DNA of 64,000 nucleotides from Sphingobium naphthae (GCF_020782235.1 NZ_JAJGNO010000004.1:124001-188000); one strand, 5' to 3'. Shown: positions 26,275-35,592, numbered from the stretch's first letter. Program-made: numbers and translations. Notes: generated from the letters alone by a model not told the origin.

Positions 26275-26979
26275 ATGACCGCAACCATCGCTCTGGTGGA
26301 CGACGACAAGAATATCCTGACCTCCGTGTCGATCGCGCTGCAGGCCGAAGGCTTCATCACGCGCATCTATTCCGATCCCGAAGGCGCGCTCAAGGCGCTG
26401 CTCGACAATCCGGCGGACCTTGCCGTCTTCGACATCAAGATGCCGCGCATGGATGGCCTGGAACTGCTGCGCCGCCTGCGCGAAAAGAGCAAGATGCCCG
26501 TCATCTTCCTGACGTCCAAGGCGGATGAGCTGGACGAGGCGCTGGGCCTCGCCATGGGCGCGGACGATTATATCTCCAAGCCCTTCTCGCAGCGGCTGCT
26601 GATCGCGCGGATCCGCGCCATCCTGCGCCGCGCCGAAGCCAGCCGCACGCCCGAAGCGAGCGACGAGCCGGTGGCCGAGCCGATCATACGCGGCCGGCTG
26701 GAAATGGACCCGGCCCGGCACCGGGTCAAATGGGGGGGCAAGGACGTGACGCTGACCGTCACCGAATTTCTGATCCTGGAAACGCTTGCCCAGCGCCCCG
26801 GCGTGGTCAAGAACCGCAACCAGCTGATGGACGCCGCCTATCAGGACGACGTCTATGTCGATGACCGCACCATCGACAGCCATATCAAGCGCCTGCGCCG
26901 CAAATTCCGCGAGGTGGACAACGAATTCAATGCGATCGACACCCTCTATGGCGCCGGCTACCGATTCTCCGAGGAATGA
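26275..26979 (+). CDS. chvI: Two-component response regulator ChvI
   Basis: 234 aa OmpR-type regulator. The receiver has DDDKN near the N-terminus, phospho-Asp in [11 protein letters not shown], and K in SKPFSQRLL. The winged-helix DNA-binding domain has [20 protein letters not shown]. ChvI with ChvG senses acidity and envelope stress in alphaproteobacteria. It starts 251 bp from pckA, sharing the promoter region. The kinase gene follows 4 nt after its stop. Confidence 0.94.
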   Translation: MTATIALVDDDKNILTSVSIALQAEGFITRIYSDPEGALKALLDNPADLAVFDIKMPRMDGLELLRRLREKSKMPVIFLTSKADELDEALGLAMGADDYISKPFSQRLLIARIRAILRRAEASRTPEASDEPVAEPIIRGRLEMDPARHRVKWGGKDVTLTVTEFLILETLAQRPGVVKNRNQLMDAAYQDDVYVDDRTIDSHIKRLRRKFREVDNEFNAIDTLYGAGYRFSEE

Positions 26980-26983
26980 GCGC

Positions 26984-28543
26984 GTGCCCGTTCCGATGCG
27001 CTGGTCGGGGCGGCTGAGCCTCACCCCGCGCATCCTGGCGGTCAATGTGTTCGCGCTGGCGCTGCTGGCCGGCGGCTTCTTCTATCTCGACAGCTATCGC
27101 ACCCGCATCGTGGACGACCGGCTGAGCCAGTCGGCGCGCGAGCTGAAACTGCTGGCGATCGGCCTGGAAAATGCGCCGGCCGATCGGCAGGACCAGCTGA
27201 TCGCCGCCTATGCGCGCCAGACCGGCGACCGGGTGCGCCGCTATGGCGCGGACGGCGCGCTGGTCGCGGACAGCTTCGCCATGGACGCGCCGCGCTACCG
27301 CCTGCGCCTGCCGTCCGAAGAGGAATGGCAGCGCCATGTCGCCCGCTTCCTTGACAAGCTGGTCGACCGCGTCGTGTCGGCCGACCGCCCGCCCGATTTC
27401 GAGGAGCCGGCGCTCGATCGCACCGCCGCCTGGCCCGAAGTGGAGGCCGCGCGCCGCACCGGCCGGCCGCGGGCGATGAACCGCTATGCCCCCGACCGCA
27501 CCTTCATGATCTCCGCGGCCGTGCCGGTGAAGGACGGAACCAGCCTGCTCGCCACCGAAAATGCGCGCGACATCACCCGCACGGTGCGCGCCGAACGCTT
27601 CCGCCTCGGCCTGGTGCTGGGCGCGGCGGTGCTGGCGTCGGTGCTGCTCTCGCTCTTCCTCGCCCGCACCATCGTCCAGCCGCTCCAGCGCCTGGCCCGC
27701 GCAGCGGTGCGCGTGCGCCTGGGCCGCGCGCGCGAAGTCACGGTGCCGCGCCTGCCCGAACGGCGCGACGAGATCGGCATGCTGGCCCGCGCCCTGTCCG
27801 ACATGAGCCATGCGCTGCGCCAGCGCATCGACGCGACCGACGCCTTCGCCGCCGATGTCAGCCATGAGCTGAAAAACCCCATCGCCTCGCTGCGCTCCGC
27901 GCTCGATTCGCTGGAACGGGTGGACCGGCCGGACCTGCGCGCGCAGTTGATGGCCATCGCGCAGGACGATGTGCGCCGGCTCGACCGGCTGGTCACCGAC
28001 ATCGCCGAAGCCTCGCGCGTCGACGCCGAGCTGTCCCGCACCCGGTTCGAGCCGATCGACCTTGGCCTCCTCATCGAAAAGATGGTGATCGCGCGCGAGG
28101 TCCGCGGCGTGCCGCGCGGCGTCCGCCTCGCCTTCGCGCGCCCGCGCAAGGGCGTCGCGGTCGTGCTGGGCGAGGAAGGGCGGCTGGTCCGCGTGCTCGA
28201 CAATCTCATCGACAATGCCGTGTCCTTCTCGCCCGACAAGGGCCTGGTGCGCATCATCGCCACCGTCGCCGACGATCAGGTGCTGGTCAGCGTCGAGGAT
28301 GAAGGGCCCGGCGTTCCCGAGCCAGAGCGCGAGCATATCTTCCGCCGCTTCCACAGCGTCCGCCCCGAAGGCGAGGCGTTCGGCAAGCATTCGGGCCTGG
28401 GCCTCGCCATCGCCCGCTCCATCGTCGAAGGGCATCAGGGCCGCATCAGCATCGGCGACCGCGAGGATGCGCAGCGCGGCGCCAGCTTCGTCGTGCGCCT
28501 GCCCATGGCGGTCGCGCGCGATCCGGGCATCGTGTCGGAATAG
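26984..28543 (+). CDS. chvG: Sensor histidine kinase ChvG
   Basis: 519 aa. Two membrane helices flank a periplasmic sensor region (residues about 35-195). A HAMP domain (FLARTIVQPLQRLARAA), the dimerisation/phosphorylation motif SHELKNPIASL with the His, and an ATPase domain with N (DNLIDNAVSFS), G1 (DEGPGVP) and G2 (HSGLGLAI) boxes follow. The GTG start at 26984 is 8 nt after GAGGA. An ATG at 26996 is too far from it. Partner of ChvI. Confidence 0.94.
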   Translation: MPVPMRWSGRLSLTPRILAVNVFALALLAGGFFYLDSYRTRIVDDRLSQSARELKLLAIGLENAPADRQDQLIAAYARQTGDRVRRYGADGALVADSFAMDAPRYRLRLPSEEEWQRHVARFLDKLVDRVVSADRPPDFEEPALDRTAAWPEVEAARRTGRPRAMNRYAPDRTFMISAAVPVKDGTSLLATENARDITRTVRAERFRLGLVLGAAVLASVLLSLFLARTIVQPLQRLARAAVRVRLGRAREVTVPRLPERRDEIGMLARALSDMSHALRQRIDATDAFAADVSHELKNPIASLRSALDSLERVDRPDLRAQLMAIAQDDVRRLDRLVTDIAEASRVDAELSRTRFEPIDLGLLIEKMVIAREVRGVPRGVRLAFARPRKGVAVVLGEEGRLVRVLDNLIDNAVSFSPDKGLVRIIATVADDQVLVSVEDEGPGVPEPEREHIFRRFHSVRPEGEAFGKHSGLGLAIARSIVEGHQGRISIGDREDAQRGASFVVRLPMAVARDPGIVSE

Positions 28544-28606
28544 GACGGCGCGGCCATGCGCTCGCCCATTTTCATCCTCGCCGACTGGCGCTAGAAGGAA
28601 GCGACG

Positions 28607-29038
28607 ATGGCGCGCGCCCTTTCCTCCGAAACGCTGCATGCGACCAGCGTGGCCATAGGCGGCCGCGCCGTGCTGCTGTGCGGGCCGAGCGGGGTCGGCA
28701 AGTCCGACCTCGCGCTGCGCCTCATCGATCGGGGCGCCACGCTGGTCAGCGACGATTACACGCTGGTCCAGCGCATCGACGGCGTGCTGCGCGCCACCGC
28801 CCCCGCCACCATCGCCGGCAAGATGGAGGTGCGCAGCCTCGGCATCCTGCCCATGCCGCATGTCGACGCGCCCGTCGCCCTGCTGTGCGACCTGTTCGAC
28901 AAGGTCGACCGGATGCCGCTGGACGGCGTGTCCCGCGACGTGGCCGGACTGCAGGTTCCGGTCATCAAGATCGCCCCGTTCGAAGTGTCCGCCGCGATCA
29001 AGGTCGAACTGGCGCTCAAGACACTCGCGCCGCAATGA
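28607..29038 (+). CDS. hprK: HPr kinase/phosphorylase, short alphaproteobacterial form
   Basis: 143 aa, about half the length of the Firmicute enzyme: only the C-terminal kinase domain is present. The P-loop CGPSGVGKSDLALRLIDRG and the signature LVSDDYT and MEVRSLGI are visible. In alphaproteobacteria the short HprK phosphorylates HPr of an incomplete, regulatory PTS. A ribosome site AGAAGGAA precedes ATG 28607. The stop overlaps rapZ by 4 nt. Confidence 0.92.
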   Translation: MARALSSETLHATSVAIGGRAVLLCGPSGVGKSDLALRLIDRGATLVSDDYTLVQRIDGVLRATAPATIAGKMEVRSLGILPMPHVDAPVALLCDLFDKVDRMPLDGVSRDVAGLQVPVIKIAPFEVSAAIKVELALKTLAPQ

Positions 29039-29967
29039 CCCCGTCCCATCCCAAGTCGATCCTGCTGCTGTCGGGCCTGTCGGGCGCGGGCAAGACCACC
29101 GCGCTCAAGACGCTGGAGGATATGGGCTGGGAAGTGGTCGACAATCTGCCGCTGATGCTGCTCGACCGGCTGCTCGACACGCCGCTGCCCGCGGGCCATG
29201 GCGCCGACGCCGACCGGCCGCTGGCGCTGGGCATCGACGCGCGCACGCGCGGGTTCGACGCCAACGCCATCGTCCGGCGCATCAAGGCGCTGCGCGAACG
29301 CCATGGCCATGACATCGAAACCCTGTTCCTCGACTGTTCGGACGCCGAACTGGAGCGACGCTTCGCCGAAACCCGCCGCCGCCACCCGCTGGCGCTCGAC
29401 CGCCCGGCCGCCGACGGCATCGCGCGCGAACGCGAACTGACCGAACCGCTGCGCCGCTGGGCGAGCCAGGTGATCGACACCACCAGCTTCACCAGCAATG
29501 CGCTGCAGCAGGAAATGCGCAGCCGCTTCGCCCGGCCCGGCCTGTCCGACCCGGTGCTTACCATCCTGTCCTTCGGCTTTTCGCGCGGGGTGCCGCGCAA
29601 TGCCGACCTGATGTTCGACATGCGCTATCTGCGCAATCCGCACTGGGACGATGCGCTGCGCCCGAAAACCGGGCTGGAGGCCGACGTCGCCGCCTATATC
29701 GCGGAGGATCGGGCCTATGACGACAGCGTCGGCCGGATCGAGGATCTGCTCGTCACGCTGCTGCCGCGCTATGCGGAAGGCGGCAAGACCTACATCACCG
29801 TGGCGTTCGGCTGCACCGGGGGGCGGCACCGCTCCGTCCATGTCGCCGATCGCGTCGCGAGGCACTTGCAAGCCGCGGGCTTTTCCCCCACGGTTCTGCA
29901 CCGCAATATAGAATCAGCGCCCCAGGATAGTCTGGAGAAGCGCCGACCGGGAGGCCCGAAAGCATAA
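29035..29967 (+). CDS. rapZ: RNase adapter protein RapZ
   Basis: 310 aa with the P-loop LLSGLSGAGKTTALKTLED, a Walker-B-like region, and the C-terminal FGCTGGRHRSVHVADRVARHL signature of RapZ. In Enterobacteria RapZ senses glucosamine-6-phosphate and controls glmS mRNA decay; here glmS is 19 kb away. ATGA overlap with hprK shows coupling. Confidence 0.94.
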   Translation: MTPSHPKSILLLSGLSGAGKTTALKTLEDMGWEVVDNLPLMLLDRLLDTPLPAGHGADADRPLALGIDARTRGFDANAIVRRIKALRERHGHDIETLFLDCSDAELERRFAETRRRHPLALDRPAADGIARERELTEPLRRWASQVIDTTSFTSNALQQEMRSRFARPGLSDPVLTILSFGFSRGVPRNADLMFDMRYLRNPHWDDALRPKTGLEADVAAYIAEDRAYDDSVGRIEDLLVTLLPRYAEGGKTYITVAFGCTGGRHRSVHVADRVARHLQAAGFSPTVLHRNIESAPQDSLEKRRPGGPKA

Positions 29968-29995
29968 TCATGACAAAGGTGGGCCGCACAAGCAC

Positions 29996-30400
29996 ATGAT
30001 CGGACTCGTTCTCGTCACCCATGGGTCGCTGGCGACCGAATTCGTCGTCGCCATGGAACATGTCGTGGGACCGCAGCAGCAGATCGCGACGATCTGCATC
30101 GGTCCGGAAGACGATATGGAGCTGCGCCGCGCGGACATCGCCGCGGCGGTCGCGCGCGTCAATGACGGCACCGGCGTCATCCTGCTGACCGACCTGTTCG
30201 GCGGCACACCGTCTAACCTCGCCATTTCGCTGCTCAAGGCCGGCGAGATCGAGGTGATCGCCGGCATCAATCTGCCCATGCTCATCCGCCTGGAAAGCGC
30301 GCGCAAGGTCATGGACGTGCGCGCCGCCGTCGCCGCCGCGCGCGAAGCGGGCCAGAAATATATCAGCGTCGCGTCGGAATTGCTGGGCAGCACCACATGA
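29996..30400 (+). CDS. PTS EIIA component, mannose/fructose type
   Basis: 134 aa, a stand-alone EIIA-Man domain. The phospho-acceptor His is His9 in LVTHGSLA, and LLTDLFGGTPSN is the second family motif. No EIIB or EIIC domain is present, so it is regulatory rather than a sugar importer. Overlaps the HPr gene by 4 nt. Confidence 0.93.
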   Translation: MIGLVLVTHGSLATEFVVAMEHVVGPQQQIATICIGPEDDMELRRADIAAAVARVNDGTGVILLTDLFGGTPSNLAISLLKAGEIEVIAGINLPMLIRLESARKVMDVRAAVAAAREAGQKYISVASELLGSTT

Positions 30401-30669
30401 ACGAAGTCAGCCAGGAAGTGCGCATCGCCAACAAGCGCGGCCTTCACGCCCGCGCCAGCGCCAAGTTCGTGACCCTGGCCAGCGGCCTGCCCGCCGACAT
30501 CACCGTCAGCAAGGATGGCAATCATGTCACCGGCACTTCCATCATGGGGCTGATGATGCTGGGCGCGGCGATGGGCGACCATATCACCATCAAGGCCACC
30601 GGCCCCGAAGCCGCCCAGGCGCTGGGCCAGCTCGTCACCCTGGTCGAGGACAAGTTCGGCGAGGAATGA
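30397..30669 (+). CDS. ptsH: Phosphocarrier protein HPr
   Basis: 90 aa. The phospho-His is His17 in NKRGLHARASAKF. A regulatory Ser48 lies in GTSIMGLMML, the site used by HprK. With hprK and EIIA-Man in the same operon this completes the alphaproteobacterial regulatory PTS apart from EI, which is not in this window. Confidence 0.95.
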   Translation: MNEVSQEVRIANKRGLHARASAKFVTLASGLPADITVSKDGNHVTGTSIMGLMMLGAAMGDHITIKATGPEAAQALGQLVTLVEDKFGEE

Positions 30670-30677
30670 GGCGCGGT

Positions 30678-30707
30678 CCGGCGCCGGCGCGCGATCGGCG
30701 GCGCCGG
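30678..30707. terminator. GC-rich hairpin after ptsH
   Basis: CCGGCGCC and GGCGCCGG form an 8-bp stem just after the HPr stop codon. There is no T tract, so its termination role is uncertain. Confidence 0.35.
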
Positions 30708-30742
30708 CCGAAATGACCGGTTCTACAAGGGAGTCGCCTTCC

Positions 30743-31351
30743 ATGCCCATCCGGACTCCGATCCCGCACGGATCGCCCTTCCCCGTTGTGAGGCACATGC
30801 TGACGCGGCTGCTCGCGCTGCTCCTGATCGGCGGCATCGCCGCTTTCCCCACCCTCGCCCCGGCGGCCACGCCGCCGCAAGCCGGCACGCTCGCCGTCGA
30901 GGCGCGGCACGGCGACGGCAGCCAGGATGGCGCAACCGACGCGTTTCGCGACGCCGCCGCCGGCGCGCTCGCGGCGCGGGGCTTCACGCTGCTGGATGGC
31001 GCCGCCCATGCCGCCTACTGGATGGAGCTGGTCATCGGCACGTCCGACGTCGGCACCGGCGACGCGAAGGTCGCCCCGTCACGCCCCGACCTCATGACCG
31101 GCGGCGTCGCGGGCGCGGTCGGATCGGTCTTCAAGGCGCCGCTCCCCTCGGGCAAGAACCGCCATGTCGCGCTTCAAAAGACGCGGCTCGACATGATCCT
31201 GCGCCAGCGGGGCGTCGATGCGCCGGTCTGGCGCGGCTCGGCGGTGACGGTGCGCTCCGCCGACCGGCAGGGCGAAGCCGCCGCCGCGCTGTGCGATGCG
31301 CTGATCCGCGCCTACCCCTTCCAGTCCGAAGACGTGATCGGCGTGCCCTGA
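30743..31351 (+). CDS. Putative exported protein, unknown function
   Basis: 202 aa. An N-terminal signal peptide (MLTRLLALLLIGGIAAFPTLAPAA) sits behind an 18-residue extension. The mature region has no domain I can name, although its alternating pattern resembles DUF4136-like lipoprotein folds; no lipobox Cys is present. ATG 30743 has AAGGGAG 9 nt upstream. ATG 30797, right before the hydrophobic core, is an alternative that would give a cleaner signal peptide. Confidence 0.7.
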   Translation: MPIRTPIPHGSPFPVVRHMLTRLLALLLIGGIAAFPTLAPAATPPQAGTLAVEARHGDGSQDGATDAFRDAAAGALAARGFTLLDGAAHAAYWMELVIGTSDVGTGDAKVAPSRPDLMTGGVAGAVGSVFKAPLPSGKNRHVALQKTRLDMILRQRGVDAPVWRGSAVTVRSADRQGEAAAALCDALIRAYPFQSEDVIGVP

Positions 31352-31604
31352 GCCGCCGGGCGCTACCGCAAACGCCTTCTTCCAAAATAGGATTTCGTCT
31401 GATCTATCCTGCAGGATGCGGATCGACGCGCCCTTCCCGCCACCCGCGCCGCGCGGCGCAAATGATGGCCCCTTTGCGCGCTGCGCGCCTGTCGCGGCGA
31501 TGTCGCTTCGCTGTCGCCTTGCGGGCGCGAAGCGGTCGCTTCGGCCCGGAAAAGCCGCACGACACTGTGAACTTCGGGCCGGTCAATCCTGGCCCGCGCG
31601 CGCT

Positions 31605-32708
31605 CTAGTCCGGCGCGCCTTCCGCCGCGTCGACGCCGCGCATGCGCGTGAAGATGTTCCAGGTCGCGATGAACAGCGCCGCGATCACCGGGCCGATGAC
31701 GATGCCGTTGAAGCCGAACAATTGGATCCCGCCCAGCGTGGAGATCAGCACGACATAGTCGGGGATGCGCGTGTCGCGGCCGACCAGGATCGGGCGCAGC
31801 ACATTGTCGACCGATCCGATCACCAGCGCGCCGCACACGACCAGCACCACCCCCTGCCACACCGCACCGGTGGCGAAGAGATAGATGGAAACGGGCACCC
31901 ACACGATCGCGGTGCCGATCGCGGGCAACAGGGAAAAGGCGCCCATCAGCACGCCCCACAGCAGCGCGCCCTGGATGCCCAGCGCCCAGAAGACCAGCCC
32001 GCCGATCAGCCCCTGGACGATGGCGACGACGATGCTGCCCTTGATCGTCGCGCGCGTCACGACCACGAACTGCGCGATCAGCGCGGTGCGCTGGCCCGCG
32101 CGCAGCGGCGCGGCGGCCGCCACCCGGCGCGCCAGCCAGTCGCCGTCGCGCAGCAGGAAGAAGGCGAGGTAGAGCATGACGCCCAGCGCCACGAAGAAGC
32201 TGAAGGCGCTCTGCCCGATCTGGAAGGCCTGCGCCGCGAGCGTGCGGAAACTGCTGGTCAGGCCGCGCGTCACCATTTCCTGCGCGGCATAGAAATTGGT
32301 GATGCCCAGCCGCCGGACATAGGGGCGCAGCCAGTCGGGCAGCGCGGCGATGACATCGTAGAACAGGCGCGCGAAATTGATCTCGCCCGACTGGACCTTG
32401 CCGTAGAAATAGGCCGCTTCCTGCAGCAGCGCGGCGCCCAGGACGAAGGCCGGGACGATCACCACCAGCAGGATCAGCAGCAGCGTCAGCAGCGCGGCCG
32501 CGTTGGTCCGCCGCGGCATCGTCGCCAATATGGCCTTGTGCACCGGCGCGAACACGATGGCGACGATCACGCCCCACAGGATCGCGGCGAAGAAAGGTTC
32601 GATCACCAGCGCGAAGGCGACCGACACCAGCAGCACGAAGCCCAGGAAGAACCCGTCCTCCAGCTTGGACGAGACATGGAGCGGCGGCGGATCGGAATCG
32701 GCGGTCAT
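31605..32708 (-). CDS. AI-2E/PerM family permease
   Basis: 367 aa, about eight membrane helices. The pattern matches the PerM/AI-2E transporter superfamily, including the N-terminal SSKLEDGFFLGF segment and the C-terminal GGIQLFGFNGIVIGPVIAALF signature. Substrates vary and are mostly unknown, and some members are Na+/H+ antiporters. ATG 32708 has AAGGA 6 nt upstream. The 253-bp stretch before it (31352-31604) holds no convincing gene. Confidence 0.88.
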   Translation of the reverse strand: MTADSDPPPLHVSSKLEDGFFLGFVLLVSVAFALVIEPFFAAILWGVIVAIVFAPVHKAILATMPRRTNAAALLTLLLILLVVIVPAFVLGAALLQEAAYFYGKVQSGEINFARLFYDVIAALPDWLRPYVRRLGITNFYAAQEMVTRGLTSSFRTLAAQAFQIGQSAFSFFVALGVMLYLAFFLLRDGDWLARRVAAAAPLRAGQRTALIAQFVVVTRATIKGSIVVAIVQGLIGGLVFWALGIQGALLWGVLMGAFSLLPAIGTAIVWVPVSIYLFATGAVWQGVVLVVCGALVIGSVDNVLRPILVGRDTRIPDYVVLISTLGGIQLFGFNGIVIGPVIAALFIATWNIFTRMRGVDAAEGAPD

Positions 32709-32831
32709 GCCGCATCCTTGGCAAAATCCGGCGGCCAAATCCATCGCGCTGCGCGGCGTGCCCCTGTCCTTTTGCGCGGGCCCCGGCTAAGGAAGCCGCT
32801 TCCTTCGGTTCAACAGGGGCATGGCGGTAGA

Positions 32832-33629
32832 GTGGCACGCGAAATCACCGGATTTTCCAACCCGCTGGTGAAGCGCGTCCGTTCCTTGCGGGAAAAGAAA
32901 TATCGCAAGGCCGAAGGGCTGTTCCTGGCCGAAGGGCTGCGCATCCTGACCGAAGCGCGCGAGGAAGGCGTACTGCCCGAAATGCTGTTCCACGCCGGCT
33001 CCACCCATCCGCTCGCGCTCGACCTGATCGACGCGATCGAGGCGGCGGGCGGCGACGTCATCGAAACCACGCCCGACATCTTGTCCAAGATCAGCGGCAA
33101 GGACAATGCGCAGGCGGTGGTCGGCGTCTATCGCGACCGGCTGACTCCATTGGCCGCGCTCGACCGGACCCGGGCCGACATCTGGATCGTCGCCCAGTCG
33201 CTGCGCGATCCCGGCAATCTGGGCACCATCTTGCGCACCGGCGACGCGGTGGGCGCGGGCGGCCTCATCCTGATCGACGATTGCGTCGATCCCTTCTCGG
33301 TCGAATCGGTGCGCGCCAGCATGGGCGCGCTCTTCACCCAGTCGATCACCCAGGCGCGCTGGGAGGAGTTTCTTCCCTGGCTGCGCAGCGGGCCGGGCGA
33401 ACTCATAGGCACCAGCCTCAAGGCGACCCAGGATTATCAGCAGCCGCGTTATCAGAGCCCCAGCTTCCTGCTGGTCGGCAACGAAGCGCAGGGTCTGCCG
33501 GCCGATTATGAGGCGCAATGCGACCTGCTGGTGAAGATGCCGATGCGCGGCAAGGCCGACAGCCTCAACGCCGCCGTCGCGACCGCGGTCATGGCCTATG
33601 AACTGCTGAACCAGAAGCGGAAACAATGA
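32832..33629 (+). CDS. SpoU/TrmH-family RNA 2'-O-methyltransferase
   Basis: 265 aa. The N-terminal substrate-binding domain begins ITGFSNPLVKRVRSLREKKYRKAEGLFLAEG. The SPOUT knot domain shows the three motifs QSLRDPGNLGTILRTGDAVG, LVGNEAQGL and KADSLNAAVATAVMAYEL. It resembles RlmB/TsnR-like 23S rRNA methyltransferases, and the target nucleotide is unknown. The GTG start at 32832 fits the domain start. Divergent from the PerM gene. Confidence 0.9.
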   Translation: MAREITGFSNPLVKRVRSLREKKYRKAEGLFLAEGLRILTEAREEGVLPEMLFHAGSTHPLALDLIDAIEAAGGDVIETTPDILSKISGKDNAQAVVGVYRDRLTPLAALDRTRADIWIVAQSLRDPGNLGTILRTGDAVGAGGLILIDDCVDPFSVESVRASMGALFTQSITQARWEEFLPWLRSGPGELIGTSLKATQDYQQPRYQSPSFLLVGNEAQGLPADYEAQCDLLVKMPMRGKADSLNAAVATAVMAYELLNQKRKQ

Positions 33630-33648
33630 TGTTCGGATCGACATATCA

Positions 33649-33764
33649 TCCTCCCCTGTAAGGGGAGGGGGACCGGCGAAGCCGGTGGAGGGGTGTCGCC
33701 CTGTCGAGAGCGGGACACCCCTCCGTCAGGGCTGCGCCCTGCCACCTCCCCTTCCAGGGGAGGA
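33649..33764. repeat. Composite palindromic repeat (REP/BIME-like)
   Basis: TCCTCCCCTGTAAGGGGAGG at the left and CCTCCCCTTCCAGGGGAGGA at the right form a long inverted repeat. Inner palindromes (ACCGGCGAAGCCGGT, and GAGGGGTGTC with GGACACCCCTC) lie between them. The whole folds into a cloverleaf-like hairpin. This type is dispersed in many alphaproteobacterial genomes. It occupies most of the gap between the methyltransferase and the MHS transporter. Confidence 0.8.
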
Positions 33765-33805
33765 TCGCAAGAGACGGCGGGATGCCATAGGGGGAACGAC
33801 GGGCA

Positions 33806-35080
33806 ATGACAGCAACCAACGGGATCGGCGAAATGTGGCGGCACAAGCGGGTGCTGGCCGCCAGCCTGATCGGCACGGCGGTCGAATTCTACGACTTCTA
33901 CATCTATGCCACCGCCGCCAGCCTGATCTTCCCGGCGCTCTTCTTCCCCGCCTCCTCGCCCACCGCGCAGCTCATGGCCTCCTATGGCAGCCTCGCCCTC
34001 GCCTTCTTCGCGCGGCCGCTGGGCGCGGCGGTGTTCGGCCATTATGGCGACCGCGTCGGGCGCAAGGCGACGCTGGTCACATCGCTGATGCTGATGGGCG
34101 GCTGCACGCTCGCCATCGGCTTTCTGCCGACCCATGCGCAGATCGGCTGGTGGGCGCCGCTGATCCTGTGCCTGCTGCGCTTCGGCCAGGGCCTCGGCCT
34201 GGGCGGCGAATGGGGCGGCGCGGCGCTGCTGGCGGTGGAAAACGCCCCGCCCGGCTGGCGCGCGCGCTTCGGAATGTTCCCGCAACTGGGCGCGCCGGTC
34301 GGCTTCATCGCCGCCAATGGCTTGTTCCTGATCCTGGGCATGACCCTGTCCGACGCCGACTTCTTCGCCTGGGGCTGGCGCCTGCCCTTCCTGGGCAGCG
34401 CGGTGCTCGTGTTCCTGGGCCTCTGGGTGCGCCTGAAACTGACCGAGACGCCGGAATTCGCCGCCGCCCAGGCCGAAGCGCCGCCGCCTGCCCTGCCGCT
34501 CGCCACGTTGCTGGGCGATCATCTGGGCGCGGCCATCGCCGGCACCTTCGCGGTCGTCGCCTGCTTCGCGGTCTATTATATCGCCACCGCCTTCGCGCTC
34601 GGTTACGGCACGACCACGCTGGGGATCGACCGGGCCATGTTCCTGGCGCTGCAGCTGGGCGCCATCCTGTTCATGGCGCTCAGCATCGTCCTTGCCGGCT
34701 GGTGGTCCGACAAGAGCAGCCCGACCCGCGTACTCGCCTGGGGCTGCGCGGGGACGGCGGCGATGGGCCTTATCTTCGGGCCGATGATCGGCACCGGCAT
34801 GCTGCTGCCGGTCTTCGCGATCCTGGCGCTCGCCCTGTTCCTGATGGGCTTCATCTACGGGCCGCTCGGCGCCTATCTGCCCGCGCTCTTCCCGATCCAG
34901 CTGCGCTATACCGGCGCGTCCTTCGCCTTCAACCTGGGCGGCATCATCGGCGGGGCGCTGGCGCCGATCGTCGCCACCTGGCTGATCGCGGTGCAGGGCG
35001 TGGCGCTGGTCGGCCTCTACATGTCGGCGGCGGCGGCGATCAGCCTTCTTGGCCTGTGGTGGACCAGCCGCTACGCCTGA
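33806..35080 (+). CDS. MFS transporter, metabolite:H+ symporter (MHS) type
   Basis: 424 aa, twelve predicted membrane helices. TAVEFYDFYIYATAASLIFP and the loop motif GDRVGRKATL are characteristic of the MHS/ShiA-ProP group, and LGLGGEWGGAALLAVENAP is its helix-5 signature. Substrates of this group are organic acids, betaine or shikimate; this one cannot be specified. The 3' end overlaps the converging GNAT gene by 10 bp. Confidence 0.9.
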   Translation: MTATNGIGEMWRHKRVLAASLIGTAVEFYDFYIYATAASLIFPALFFPASSPTAQLMASYGSLALAFFARPLGAAVFGHYGDRVGRKATLVTSLMLMGGCTLAIGFLPTHAQIGWWAPLILCLLRFGQGLGLGGEWGGAALLAVENAPPGWRARFGMFPQLGAPVGFIAANGLFLILGMTLSDADFFAWGWRLPFLGSAVLVFLGLWVRLKLTETPEFAAAQAEAPPPALPLATLLGDHLGAAIAGTFAVVACFAVYYIATAFALGYGTTTLGIDRAMFLALQLGAILFMALSIVLAGWWSDKSSPTRVLAWGCAGTAAMGLIFGPMIGTGMLLPVFAILALALFLMGFIYGPLGAYLPALFPIQLRYTGASFAFNLGGIIGGALAPIVATWLIAVQGVALVGLYMSAAAAISLLGLWWTSRYA

Positions 35081-35592
35081 ATGGCCTTGCGCATCAGCAT
35101 CAAGGGCACGCCATGATCCTGGAACGGACGGACATCGACGAAGCCGAAGCGGTGATAGAGCGGCGCGCCGGCCATGGTTGCGGACAGCTCCAGCGCGCTG
35201 AAGCCCTCCGCTCGCGCCGCCGCCTCGCACAGCGACAGGATCAGCGTCCCCACGCCTTTGCGCACATGATCGGGATGGGTGTACATCGCCCGCACCTTCG
35301 CCGCCTCCCGCCCGGGGTCAAGCAGCCGGTCGTCCCGCCCCGCGCTATGGTCGCCGCCATAGGGCGTCGCGCGCCGGCTCCACCCGCCGCAGCCGGCGAT
35401 CCGGCCCGCCGCCTCGACCAGAAAATAGGTGCCGTCCGCGATCAGCCGGCGGTCGATCCCCATGAAGGCGCGGCTCGCCCGCACCTGTTCGGGCGACAGG
35501 AAGGGCGATTGCAACTGCTCGATCGCCAACGTCATCACGGCCGACAGCGCCGCTTCGTCGTCCGGCCGCGCACGCCGATGGGTCAGGGACAT
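35071..35592 (-). CDS. GNAT family N-acetyltransferase
   Basis: 173 aa acetyl-CoA-dependent acetyltransferase. The acetyl-CoA site is visible as MYTHPDHVRKGVGTLILSLCEAAA (Q/RxxGxG/A variant RKGVGT). The C-terminal LYHRFGFVDV is also typical. ATG 35592 has AGGA 8 nt upstream; an upstream in-frame GTG is less likely. Acceptor substrate unknown. Lies just downstream of the TonB receptor on the same strand. Confidence 0.87.
   Translation of the reverse strand: MSLTHRRARPDDEAALSAVMTLAIEQLQSPFLSPEQVRASRAFMGIDRRLIADGTYFLVEAAGRIAGCGGWSRRATPYGGDHSAGRDDRLLDPGREAAKVRAMYTHPDHVRKGVGTLILSLCEAAARAEGFSALELSATMAGAPLYHRFGFVDVRPFQDHGVPLMLMRKAIQA

Noticed and set aside
28556-28594. 12-codon ORF between chvG and hprK
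   Set aside because: No ribosome site of its own and no attenuator-like codon run; considered chance.
29970-29999. 9-codon ORF overlapping the EIIA start (possible leader peptide)
   Set aside because: No ribosome-binding sequence or hairpin support, too short to judge.
31352-31604. Gap before the PerM gene examined for a gene or RNA
   Set aside because: Short GC-rich inverted segments only, with no consistent hairpin or coding signal.
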